From assembly GCA_921293015.1 (NCBI GenBank), contig OV121085.1:21093911-21157910 (forward strand): a stretch of DNA of 64,000 bases, read 5' to 3'. This DNA comes from Phorcus lineatus (taxonomy: Eukaryota; Mollusca; Gastropoda; Trochida; Trochidae). The position numbers and the translations under genes were made by a program. The notes below the pieces were generated by a model, which saw nothing but the letters and a program-made list of their open reading frames with translations, did not search any database and was not told where the DNA came from. Positions 11,251 through 23,200 of the stretch are shown here, piece after piece; position 1 is the stretch's first letter, and each line of letters opens with the position of its first letter.

Positions 11251-13600
11251 TTGTTCAAAGACATTACGTTGTTCAGAGTGCCATCTGTGTTACGTATGTC
11301 CACCCTATCTCCCCCCGATCACTGAAAGCTTCCGACCAAGTTCGAATCCCGTTGAAAACAAGTTTATCTTCCATGGATATGTTTTTACACTATTTAACCA
11401 AAATTGGCTTGTGCACATATCGATTGCAATCAGTTAAGTTAACCAACGACGTTGGGGATTGTTGTGTGGATTGGTGACCTCATTGCTGAGTAGGCTGAGA
11501 GTTAGAAGGGTGACCCTCACTGAGAACTGAATTGAGAAACTTGAACTGTCAACCTAGGCAAGTGACTTTATTCACTGCCCAACCGTTTAGATTTAAAACT
11601 ATATGAAAATGATAAATTAAAATCGTGTTCTACAGCGACTGAAAAGCCTGAAACGTCGTTGTGTTACCATTGACGGTGACCGACTCTCAGGGAAAACACA
11701 GACAATGAAGGTACCATAACAGAAACACTACTTGCAAATTGGCGATACCTTATTTCCACTGCGATGGATTTAATTATGATTGCAAATATTACAGCTGTTC
11801 TTTTGATTTTATGATTCTGTTGATTTATTTTCAGTTGTATTTTGATAATTTTGTCCGTATGTTTATTGGTATTGCTGGGACGTATTGATAAAAACGTGTT
11901 GCCTCTCTCATTCTATCAGCACTGTGCATTAAATCTGAGTGAGCATTTTTTTCCTTTTGAGTGTCCTTTTTAAGGGATAGTAGCACGTTTTTTGACATAT
12001 TCATTTCTTCAAGTTTCCCCTATTAAACATTAGTTCATGTCACGTTTTATCTTCAGAGGATCAAATCTCATTTTTTAACTCGACCATCCATTTAAAGTCG
12101 TAGATGAAATGATCAAGTATCAAGCTGAAACCACTGGCGGCCATTCTTGTGTGAACAACTTTAAATCATTTGTGGTAGGGAAACGGAGTTGCATAATTTA
12201 AACGATCACTGTATGTTAAATGTCTTTTTATAAACAGAAGTTTTTTTTTAAACGGACGTACAATAATCGGTTATGCTATGCAAATCCATTTCCCCACTCA
12301 AAAATGACCATATAATGTCCAAATTCTATGTCCTATTTGCCTGTATATACTATTCTGGGATTTACTTAAGACTACCAAGCCATATTTACCTTTTGGGCTT
12401 CTGTAAATAGGTTTCCAAATTTATGTTTGAAACGTTCGCGCGCCCCTCTATCCGGGTTTCCATCAGAAATCACGACTTTTTCTTGTTTGTTTTCACTATA
12501 CTGAACTGATTAGCATGAAAATGGTAATTTTCAGATACAACCAGTAGTTCGATAAGAAAACACCATTTTTCGAGTTGGACATAATTGACTCCAACAACAT
12601 ACTACATGCCCCTTTTACATCTTCTCATTTAAGTTTTGATTATGAAATATTTGAGCAAAAATATTCTTACTTTTCTCATATACTAGTATACATGAACTTC
12701 AATGTCTCTCATTGACATCACCTAGTAATTGTGAATTTGATACGCGCCACTATATGGTGTTTAAGTCGTCGATTAATAAAAAGAGACAATTACGAATCGT
12801 GTTCAGACAAGAATAGTTTTGCTCTGTAATGGGTTGTCAAATGAATATAAGTGACAAATGTATGAAAATGTATGCACTGTGTTAGAAAATGGTTCACTCA
12901 TAAGTGCTAAAGAATTGTTTTATATTTAAAGATATATATGCATCTCTTGAGAATGTGAAATAAATGGTAAAAAATGGATACATATTTGAATGTGACATAA
13001 CAAATAAACGTTTATTATCACAAACACACATTCAATTGAGAAACAACTATAAATTCAAATGCAGGTACAAGTTTACTGATGTGTTTTGGGTACGAATTCC
13101 TGGTTAGGACGAATTTGTTTTGGACAAGACATCAAATCCAAGCATATCAAATAAAATATCAATTACTTATGAATTTTAAATGGGTAGAAATACAATCTTA
13201 CTAGGTATGTTTTTCATGTTAGGTCACACTTTTAACATAATACAGAACTGTCGATTTTAACATAATCAAATTGGGAAAGAAATACACGTTTTGCCAAGGT
13301 ATTGGGACAAACTGTGAAAGACACCAAGAGTTACCTCCCTTACTGCGGAAGTAGGAACTTTTCACCTCGACACTTAACAACGATGTTGCGTCGTAGAAAT
13401 ATGGAACAGGTTGGTGATAATGTTTATATCGCATTGATAATCTGTTGACATTTTCGCTAGAAAACAGGAAAATAAGAAAAAAATACAAGTATACTAGAAT
13501 AAGCGAATGTCATCTGCATCTTTAGAAACGAAGACACAGTTAGTACAGCTTGCTAATGCTAGACTACATCGCACATGAACCGAAGTTTTGATTATATGAT
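11251..13600. other. Intergenic stretch, no supported gene
   Basis: No exon-like frame or RNA gene is visible. Minus-strand frames at 13219-13488 and 13494-13679 have no recognisable content; the second is partly made of the SINE at 13620. Confidence 0.35.
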
Positions 13601-13619
13601 ATGAACTAGTAGGTATAGC

Positions 13620-13780
13620 ACACAGTCGCCGTGGTATAGTATGCTTGTTCTTTGGACAGGTCGAGGGTTCGAATCCCAAAGGAGATGATTAGCAGTTAGG
13701 TTATCAGTTTCTGTGCAGTTTCTGCCGTTGCCGCAGGTTTAGTTTAGCCACCACATTTCCCCCACTTGGGTTTTCAGATA
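13620..13780 (+). repeat. tRNA-derived SINE remnant
   Basis: TGGTATAGTA at about 13633 fits a pol III A box and GGGTTCGAATCCC at about 13667 fits a B box. Their spacing is tRNA-like, but the flanks do not pair as an acceptor stem. The tail contains a C-rich CATTTCCCCCACTTGGG segment. This reads as a SINE head plus body and not as a working tRNA. Confidence 0.6.
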
Positions 13781-13838
13781 TATAGTATACATATATTTAC
13801 CATTCAACCCTATTGTTCTCTTTAGGTCCGTAACTAAG

Positions 13839-13890
13839 TTGATCACCGTGTTTAGCTCGTGCTCACCGTGTTTAGCTCGTGCTCAGGTGG
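13839..13890. repeat. Short direct duplication
   Basis: A unit of about 20 bp (TCACCGTGTTTAGCTCGTGC) is present twice head to tail. No function is evident. Confidence 0.7.
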
Positions 13891-14021
13891 TAGGTTTAAT
13901 GAATACAGGTGTTCAACTAACTTACTCACCTGTGAACAAGTTCAATATTTGAAATATGTGTTTCATACTGATTCGTAAAATAACTTGTATTTAAGAACAG
14001 GAGCGTTTATCAATGTTTTGG

Positions 14022-14100
14022 TCGAAACCGGGGATCGAACCACTATCTTCCTATTTCTTGTCCAGTGAGCTAACCACTATACCAGCGAACCAGCTGACAA
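14022..14100 (-). repeat. tRNA-like SINE head
   Basis: Read on the minus strand, TGGTATAGTGGTTAGCTCA matches a tRNA A box and D arm, and TGGTTCGATCCCC matches the B box. The T stem and acceptor stem do not pair properly and no clean anticodon stem forms, so this is a tRNA-derived repeat and not a tRNA gene. Confidence 0.6.
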
Positions 14101-14694
14101 ATAGAAGACATTGAAATGACCAAATTATTTAGATCTTTTTAAGTGATAGGATTGAGTTAATTTTGTTAATCTTTAATGCTTACGGTGGTAAACATCTTCT
14201 AATTTACATTTTGAAATTTAGTTTTTTTGTGGTTACTCTGGTGATGTTTACACTGGTTATACTTTGTTATGAAGCATGTATATTTCAGCATGCTGCACGT
14301 GCGGGTCAATTTCCTCAGGCTTCTGTCACCTACCGCATTTAGGCACCGTTTCTTCAGCTGGAAGCGCCATTAACATTGTACCAATGATATCAACAAAAGT
14401 ACCTCTATTATTTAAACATGTGCTTAGTATATGTTTTTAAAATGTTTTTGTCGCTGTTTGAAATTGATTTTAATGGTTGAATGGTAAGTCAGTTACCAAC
14501 CACGTTGTCCGCGTGCATGAATTGAAACACCTAGGCACGTGCGAATTGTGATCCCGAGACTCATTTAAGTCAAAGTCGCAATTTATTAAATTTGTAAAAC
14601 AAATCATTGCTAATACAATAACTTGAAAAGGTATGGTGCAATAAGGCTCTTACTTGTTATAGGCCTATATAAACTTTGCAGAAGTACCTTGATT

Positions 14695-14900
14695 TGAAAA
14701 GATTTGAGCTACAAAAGGTCAAAGTTAAAGGTCACAATGTGACCATGACTTAATAGTAAAATAAAGCCTTTTTGCAAAAACATTCTTAACACTTAATAAG
14801 TGTTAACATAGGTTTGTTATACCAAATGAAAAGAAATCATAGATTTTGTGACCTTAAATGTCAAAAGGTCAAGGTCCCAAGTTAAGGATAAATGAAAATT
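14695..14900. repeat. AGGTCA-rich dispersed repeat
   Basis: The stretch holds several direct AGGTCA/AAGGTCA half-sites (for example AAAGGTCAAAGTTAAAGGTC and AAAAGGTCAAGGTC) and GTGACCATGAC/GTGACCTTA counterparts. Similar TTGACCTTTGAC patches recur elsewhere in the window (about 32880). It resembles a repeat family common in molluscs. The half-sites match nuclear-receptor elements, but no role is shown. Confidence 0.4.
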
Positions 14901-15590
14901 TAAGGTGGTGTGAATTGGGGGTCTTAAGTTTGCACTGGCAGACTGTTAAAGGTGGGAATAAAAGAAACATTTAAAAATTCTAGTATACTTATGTCTATAT
15001 TTAGTTGGGGTCCGCGCCAGTGTGTACATCCTCAAAGATATCCTAGGAATGACAATCTTGTTTTATCTCCAATCTATGTCAAGGGGTGACAGCTTTACTT
15101 TTTTTGGAGATAATCTTAAGCTGTGTTGCTATGATACTTGCATTAATTGTGGTCTGTCAGCAATGTAGGGATAACAAGCAATATTGCTCTGTTATACAAA
15201 ACACTGAGGTCACCATAAATGACTATGGTAGCCTTAGTACAATGTAAAAGGATAGCACTAACATCAGTTGTTTTGTGAAATGGCCCCCAGATTGGTTGGA
15301 TTGATTTTGCATTACAAATCCCAGAAACCTCAATCACGATTTCCTTCATATCTTTTATGAATAGTGTAGATAGTAAAACTTGAGATGTCATTTGCAGAAG
15401 TTTAAGTTTGTTGCACCTCAAGCTGTCAGGGAGTTGTTCTATTAATTGTGTAATAATTTGTAGGACTATGCTGCAATACTGTACATCTAGAAAGAAAAGA
15501 TTCATAATTGCATCATGTAAGGGCTTAGTATCCTTTACTATTATACCCACAGAGAAAACCTGTACAGCATACCCTAATTGGAATTCTAAA

Positions 15591-16589
15591 ATGTTTCAGG
15601 AGAAAGATTATGACGAGTGCACGACTGACCTCAACATGCAACTTGTTGTGGCTGGGCAACTGGGTGATATTGATAAACTAGAAAATCTTCTCAGAAGTGG
15701 AGTCAGCGTAAATTTTCAAGATTACATGTTTGCAGAGACTGCTCTCATTGGAGCTGCACGATATGGAAGAATTGAAGTGATAAAGTTTCTCATTGACAAA
15801 GGAGCCGATGTTAACATCCAGGCAAGAAATGGCTCAACAGCACTTCATATAGTGGTTCTTGCTGCAAAAACTGACTGTGTTGAGTTCTTTCTCAAATCCA
15901 CTAATATAGAAAAAGATACTCAAGACATTTACGGGAACACAGCTGCAATGGATGCAGCTCATCGGGGTTTACATCAGGAACTGAAATTGCTGGCGGAACA
16001 TGGTTGCAATTTGGAACTCAGGAATACATATGGACTGTTGGCAGTCCACTTAACTCAGGTACCTTATCAACAGATAGTTGGCAATCATAATGCCAGTCTG
16101 TGCCTAAAAGTACTTGGATCATTTGGCATAGACCTCAATGCTACCACCCCAAACAGTATGACTCCTCTTCACTTTGCCATCAAAGGTGCAAACTTTCACT
16201 CAGTAAAATGGCTAATTTCTCAGAATTGCGACCTTGAAGTTAATTCAAACCCTCAAAATATTCAAATCCAAATGACTGAGGGTGATCATCACCCAGTGCC
16301 AACCCCTCTTGGACTTGCTGTGTTTTATCATAACATTAGAGTTGTAAAGCTCCTGCTAGAAGTTGGGTGCTCCAAGCAAGGTTACACTAGTTTGCTTTCT
16401 AACTTGATGGAAGATGCAGAACTCTCTGATCTACTGTCTAAGGCATTGATGAACCCAGACACACTGAAGCTCTCGGCAAGGAGAACTATACGACAACTGT
16501 TGGGCATACCGATTAGACCCAAACTGTCTTGTCTAAATCTGCCAGTCCCTCTGCAAGAGTATGTATTGTGTGTGCGCGAGTTGTCTTGA
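15591..16589 (+). CDS. ASB-like ankyrin-repeat and SOCS-box protein
   Basis: An uninterrupted frame gives 332 aa from the ATG at 15591. About seven ankyrin repeats are visible, for example ETALIGAARYGRIEVIKFL, NGSTALHIVVLAA and MTPLHFAIKGANFHSVKWL. The C-terminal 40 residues form a SOCS box: TLKLSARRTIRQLLG, then LNLPVPLQEYVL. LPVP fits the Cul5 box. In the BC box the usual Cys (SLxxxC) is Ala. By family, such proteins act as substrate receptors of cullin-5/elongin B-C ubiquitin ligases in the cytoplasm. The frame is open upstream to 15408, and TTTCAG just before 15601 is also a phase-0 acceptor. The true 5' end may therefore be an upstream exon. An AATAAA at 16703 can serve as poly(A) signal. 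The ASB subtype was not assigned. Confidence 0.8.
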   Translation: MFQEKDYDECTTDLNMQLVVAGQLGDIDKLENLLRSGVSVNFQDYMFAETALIGAARYGRIEVIKFLIDKGADVNIQARNGSTALHIVVLAAKTDCVEFFLKSTNIEKDTQDIYGNTAAMDAAHRGLHQELKLLAEHGCNLELRNTYGLLAVHLTQVPYQQIVGNHNASLCLKVLGSFGIDLNATTPNSMTPLHFAIKGANFHSVKWLISQNCDLEVNSNPQNIQIQMTEGDHHPVPTPLGLAVFYHNIRVVKLLLEVGCSKQGYTSLLSNLMEDAELSDLLSKALMNPDTLKLSARRTIRQLLGIPIRPKLSCLNLPVPLQEYVLCVRELS

Positions 16590-16702
16590 CATCACAGTTT
16601 GAGTTGTCAATCTTTTTGTTGAAAAATATCTCCATCTTTTTGTATGACATTAACGGTTGTGTATCAATGCTCATCTGACACTTTGAAAAGCCTTAATTGC
16701 AT

Positions 16703-16708
16703 AATAAA
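16703..16708 (+). terminator. Poly(A) signal of the ASB-like gene
   Basis: AATAAA lies 114 bases after the stop codon, in a sensible position for the end of the ASB-like transcript. The gene converges with CCT8, whose stop is at 17251. Confidence 0.5.
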
Positions 16709-17250
16709 ATTGTGTACATTATTATTATTGTAGCTATTGTCCTCAACTCAGAATTCCTCTTATACTGAACAGATAGACACAATAGACCTTAAGAGGCCTA
16801 AAAACACCCATATACATGATAACACATGCCACAATTTAATTAAAAAATCCTGACAAGATACTTGAACAAGATTGCCGTGATGTTGAAGTTTTCAAACATA
16901 TTTACACCATATATCAGGTAACAAATCACAGACCAACAATGTCAGACGAATATTTTTCTTTATAGCACGGATGTATAAAAAGCAAAAAGAAAGATGTTTC
17001 ACATATAACTTAATGATGCACAAATCCAAGAGGCGGACGCTTTCATTATAAGGTTACCCCTCAAGATAAGCAGTTCAGATAATGATGAACACAGATCAAG
17101 TTTGTCCATTTCATTACATGTTCAGGAATAGTTGAACTTATGAACAAACCACTGGTTCAATAGCACTTTAGTACGTTGCTTATCACAGTATCGTGCACAG
17201 AGACACACCGATGAAGAACTAGCAAACCAGGGATGAGTAAAGTCATTAGT

Positions 17251-20200
17251 CTAATCGTCATCGTCCCAGTTCTTGTTGTCCTTCGGGGCGCGGGGTCCGC
17301 CTGCTGGCTTTGACATGATGATCTGTGGAGAGATGGAGTTAAAATGATTGACGTTAGGCAATCATTTAAAAAATATTCCAACAAGTGTCAGATTTTACAC
17401 ACTCCCTAGTGCAAAATATTAAATTTAAAAACATTTTTCCATAATTCACAGCCAAAGTTATTTTAACATCTATACAATACAACATTAAACACACAAGTAA
17501 AACTTAAGCATAACACTGAATCCATGGACAATTGTGTAAGATATGTAATGTTTCTTTAGCTTGATATTTACCTGGTCCACTTTGAGTACAGTGCATGCAG
17601 CTGCTGTTGAGAACTTGAGACCCCAGAACTTGGTGGTGAACAGGTCGATGATTTCAGCCTCCTTGGCGTCTATCACTGCAGGCGCTCCGGCCTAAAACAG
17701 TCCAGTTAAATTGTTTAAATGAGTATGCATGAAAGTTATCAAATTGAAAGTGTACTGGGTTGAACAATTGTGCAAGTCTTAATCCTTCCCACCAACACTT
17801 CAGTGTATCATGTAATTTTCATAATGCCATTCCACTCACCTCAATGTCCACTCCTACATTCTTGTTGCCCTTCTGGTGCGAGGCGTAAAGTTTGGACAGC
17901 ACTTCAGTTGCCTGTAAAGAATACAGCATATATCTCCATGAATGGGCATTTACTTCATGGTATTGAATAAAAAACCTTACTAAAGATTTTTGTTTATGTC
18001 AAAATTGGTCCCGAAAAGTTGCACCGATCTCTTTTGCAAAGTAACTTAATATCTGAAGGGCACACATAGTAAAGCCAGGATCACCCTGGGCAAGGAAAGG
18101 CACCTCCGATTCTTAAAACATTTATGTAAACATTCTCTTATTGACCATGTGAAGGGAGGACCACAATACTCGACCTACCTTCACTCCTGTATTCTCAGAG
18201 AGAGCTCTGGGTAAAGCCTCCAGTGATTCAGCAAACTTCTTCACTGCATACTGCTCTAGTCCTGGCAGGCTCTGTGATACAAATAGTGGATAACTGATTA
18301 AAAGTCAATTGCAACAAAATAGCTACTATTTCATATATGGACCATATTTGATAGAGGTTGAATTTACAAAGTATTAAATTAACAACAAAAAATGTTTTTA
18401 TTTCTACTATGAAAGGATAATATAAATATATAGTTTCTTTGTCTCAAACAATTCAAGCCATTGTATGCTTGTCAACTATCTAAGAATTTCTTGAAATGTT
18501 TCTGGAGAGTAATAAACAGGTTTCTCAAACAATTCATAAAACTTAAATAGAACCTTGACAAAGTCTATACTTTTTCATTTGAGAAGGATAGTTTACCTCT
18601 CCGAATGTGGTTATCTGCTTGGCCAGTTCTATCTCAGTCGCTCCAGCTCCTGGTACAAGTCTAGGATCCTGTGTTATGAAAAACCAAAACTGAAGAACCT
18701 TTCACTTTTTAACAAATTTTAATTATTAGATGTCTCTTTAACTGTTGAAATTAAAACAACATTCAGTTAAACATAAGAATGAACCTTGCGAGTCAACTAA
18801 AACTAACAAACAATTGACAGCACCCTCAACAATAGAAGGGAATAAAATGAGGATCCAGTTGTATACGCCAATGATATTGGTTTTGGATAACGGCAAAATT
18901 GTTGACATTGATCAATCTGTTTCACCCTTTCCTACATGGTCACCTTCATGTGAAAAGCAAATGTGAATTAGCCGTACCTTGGTGAGAGCCTTGAAAGTGT
19001 TGACTCCATCGTCCACTGCGCGCTCCACGTCGTCCATGATGTTGTCGGTGGAACCGCGGATCATGATGGTGGCTATTGACGTTTCCTCCTTGTCTGAAAC
19101 AGAACAACAGTTTTATAATACTGGCTTGCATGGCATTAGTTTAGACTTTCATCTCGGTGGGAAGTTAGGAAATCAAATAGTCTTTTCAGAAAGCTTGCAT
19201 TTCCTAAGTATCAAATAAATCTAAAGTATAATATCGGAAACAGGAATGGAAGAGTAATAAATCTTATAACATGAAATAACTCAAACACCTCTGTTCAATA
19301 AGATGTTGAACAAATATTTGATTGTTTTACTACAAATATTTGGGATATTTGAATACCAAGCCCTCTTGTTAATGTGCATATTACAAAAACACTAACTTTA
19401 TCTATCCAATGCCTTTAATTAAAGCCTATCAAATCCGTAGAATACCTTGTTTGAAAACGATCACAGGTGTGTCGCCGATTTCATCTGCATATACAGTGTC
19501 ACAGAAACCAGTTTCCTTCTCTGTAGGTCGTGTCTGCAGACATAAGAGGTTTTACTTAAAAGCTATGATCAAACTATATGAAGATTATCCAAAATTATCA
19601 TACATAAAAATTCTTGTTAGTAATCTAGAGCTATATCATCAAACAGCTGCTGATCAGTCATGTCTTATTGGAGTCCAGCAGTAGCAAATTCAATCAAATG
19701 AATTTCATTAAACATTCTCCTCAATGTCTCATTCTAATTTCAAAGAAAATTCCCATCTGATATATCTTTCATTGCGAAACAAACTCAATGCACCTAATCC
19801 ACTTACAATTTTTGGCAGTGCTGTAGCGTTGACAGTTTTGCAGAGTCGTCTGAGGTCAAACTTGGACATGAGTCTGACCGTCATTATCTTGTACTTGTTG
19901 CAGTAGTGGAGGGCAAGATCGCCAACTTTTCCTCCTGTTACTATAACATTGCATCCAGCCTCAGCTATCTGCTTGATTTGCTAAAACATTTACAAAATGG
20001 AATTAACACCTGTTAGATAAATGCGTAAGAACTTGAGATTCCACAAGACTTTAATCAAATTAGACTACCATCAACTAAACAAGTAAAACTTTTGCATGCA
20101 CAGGAAACATTAATCTGGGAAACCTATCAAAACTGAAACAGCATCAAACTTCTACTTGACTCATATGAATGCTGAACGTCTCTTTAAAGAATACCATGCG

Positions 20201-23200
20201 CCAGTCTCAATCACTGGCTAACTAAAATCTTGCTGCGTTTCTCAAACTTTTCAATTTTTTTATCTTTTCTGTGCCTCCTCTTTTGCACACTGCAAATGAA
20301 CTTGATAGTCCTATCAGATATCTTCTGGAGGTTGAAACCAATGCAAATTGGGGCGCTGTATTTTTCCACATTGCTGCAAGCCTCTTATCAGCCAGAAATG
20401 GATCCTGGCACAAGTAAAGTCTTACAAGAGAAGTTGATTTGTTCAAAAACTTCAGACAGCATATTTTTAAAGTTTCAAGTGGTAGAGATAAACAGTTAGC
20501 AATCATTCAATATTTCTTTGTTTTTATATAACTGGGAGTTGATAGTTTGTCAGTTTTTAAAAATAAATCTACTAAAATACATACCTCCTCCATTACATTT
20601 TCTTCTCCTTGGCTCAAACTTTTCAGCTCTTCTGCAGTTTTGATTAAAACTGTACCCTGTTGAAAAGAGGAACATTTCTTTCTTTATTGGAGTTTATCAT
20701 TTTGCAAGAGACTTAAGGGTAGTGAAATGGTTGTTAATGCTGAAAAATCAATATTGTCACAATGTGTAATGCAAAATGGAAGACCTTCATATAATAAAGA
20801 AATAAAGAATACAGATAGATTTAATTACAAGCCAAAGAAATAAGCAGTGTCTAAATCTTCAAAACTTTATTCGACATCTTTGCTCTCTTAGAACATACCC
20901 TCGGAAAATTAGTGACATTTAATTGAAAAAATAACTGAACCTTTGTCTCTGTCTGCATGATGTCGAGAGGACAAGAGTATACAGCTATCTTTGCGTTCTT
21001 CATCTTGTTGATGTCTCCCTCGACGTGACGCTTGAACACCATCCCTTGTACTATGGAACTCTGGGTAACTCCACAACCCTGCAACACAACAAAACATGTC
21101 AATATTACCAGGCTTAAAGGATCAACAACCCAATTTATGCCTGATAACAATATATGAAATAAGTCCCCTCAGACAGCTGGAATGCTGAAGATTTTAAGGG
21201 AATTTTTTCCCACTTTGCTATTTCAATTGTCAAAACTGGGCTATTCACAGAATTGACATTTAGACAGGGGAAGTAACTCATGCAAAACAACCCCCATAAT
21301 GTAATTACCGTATTCGACGTGATAAGCGCCCGGGGCGCTTAAAAAATTGGTAAAAGGGGGCGCTAATTAAAACGATAAAAATTGTCCTCAAGTTTAGTGT
21401 TGAAAGTGTTTTCTTACGATACACATGTCTTTGAAATATGGTTTTGTAACTTTTATCATTTTGATGGTGGCTGGGGATCTAAAAATCCCCTGTATTCTTC
21501 ACTTTAGTGGAAGTAAAAGACTTATTGCAAGACTGAAAAACCTTCTTCAATGAATCAGTATGCAAGGTAAGCAATGTTGAGAGGTGGGCGCTAAACAGGA
21601 TGCATATTGTCCTGTCAAAAACGTGGTGGGTGGGCGCTTATAGGGGAGTGGGCGGTTATTAAGTCGAATACGGTATTTTAACATAAATCTGACTTGGTTA
21701 AAATTATCAGGTTGAGGTGGTTGAACGAAGCACTTTCTTATCCTATATTTTGTCTTAGTTTTTAAACTATTTTCAATACCAATATTGTTCCATAACTTTA
21801 CTATATAAACAAACAAAATCATTAATAATAAATGAAAACAATAGGACACATAAGACTTACCAAGATTTTACAGACTCGTATGTTGTCTACATTGAATGTT
21901 AGCTTGTCTGACAATATCGACACTGAAAAACAAAAAACGAGACATATATTAAAATTGTAGAGATGAATGGGCATATTAAAGATCCTCAAAAGACCAATCT
22001 GTATTTCATTAACTCTTCATCAGCAGAATCAGTAAGATAAATTCTTTGTTAGAAGTCATATTACAAGAATACATTCTCATCACAAAAGACGATCAGGCCA
22101 ATAGCATACAAGAGTATCCCTGCAGATGAGGAGTTACGGAAAGTGATATGAGGGTTATTTTTTAACCTGAAGCATCTGTGATGAGGTCAGCTAAGAAGTC
22201 TTCATTGCCATACTGTTTGCTCATCACGGCGGTGCGGACGATCTTCCTCACTTCAGCCTTCTCCTTCAGACTCTTCACCTCCCCAATAACCATGTCTACA
22301 TCAAACATAAAACAGTACTGCATCCATGGTGTGAATTAGCATTTTTTTAACATTAGTGCAACTCGATTTTTTGCTGGTGCAAGGATCAACCATTAGGACA
22401 AATCTGGTGCAAGCTGGATCTTAAGGAGACACCTAACAGACAAAATAATCAATGACTGCAGCAACATGCTGCGAATGTTTTCATGGGATAGCCCAAGGAA
22501 GTGTTCAACTTTTCATAGTTGAACTAAACACCATCCTGCATCAATATCAGAATGATTTAAATATCATCTTTAAAAGGATTCTCACAAAAAAACACAATGA
22601 TTACGATTATACAAATTTACATTGTGGTGGCATATTTTTAAATGTTTTAAACACACATTTTGAATGCTGTGATTTGTCATAACTATAAATAAAATATTTG
22701 AAAGACATTAACATTCGAAAACGTGAATTACAAGTATATCCTCTTACCTGGTAGAATCTCGAGAGCCTTCTTGCATGCCATCTCGTAGCCTTCAATCACC
22801 TCCGTAACCGACAGACCCTAAAAACAAAAACAATTTTGTGATGAGCGACTTAAAATGAATTCAAGAGCTTTTAAGAGATATCTTGCTTAATTTCCAGATT
22901 GTAGCCCTAAGGTAAATTGTAAACAAACATTTTCTTTTACAAACTCTGAGTAACACTGACCTTAGCATGAAGATTTGTTAGTGGAACTAAGCCAGGAGTT
23001 AAGTCATTCACACAATAATTTCATAAGATGAAAATCACATTTAATGAAATTATTTAATGAGGGCAATTTTATTAAATCATTTACAGAAAAATTAATATCT
23101 ACACGGCTTAATAGTGATGCATTTGTTACTCATTCATGTAAATATATAATTAGTGTTGTATTTTGGCCTGTAAATGAGGTCTACTCTCTTCTTAAACCTT

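Noticed and set aside
13620-13690. tRNA gene on the plus strand
   Set aside because: The B box is excellent but the flanking stems do not close; tRNA-derived repeat preferred.
14022-14100. tRNA gene on the minus strand
   Set aside because: A and B boxes are present, but the T stem and acceptor stem do not pair and there is no clean anticodon arm; it is better called a SINE head.
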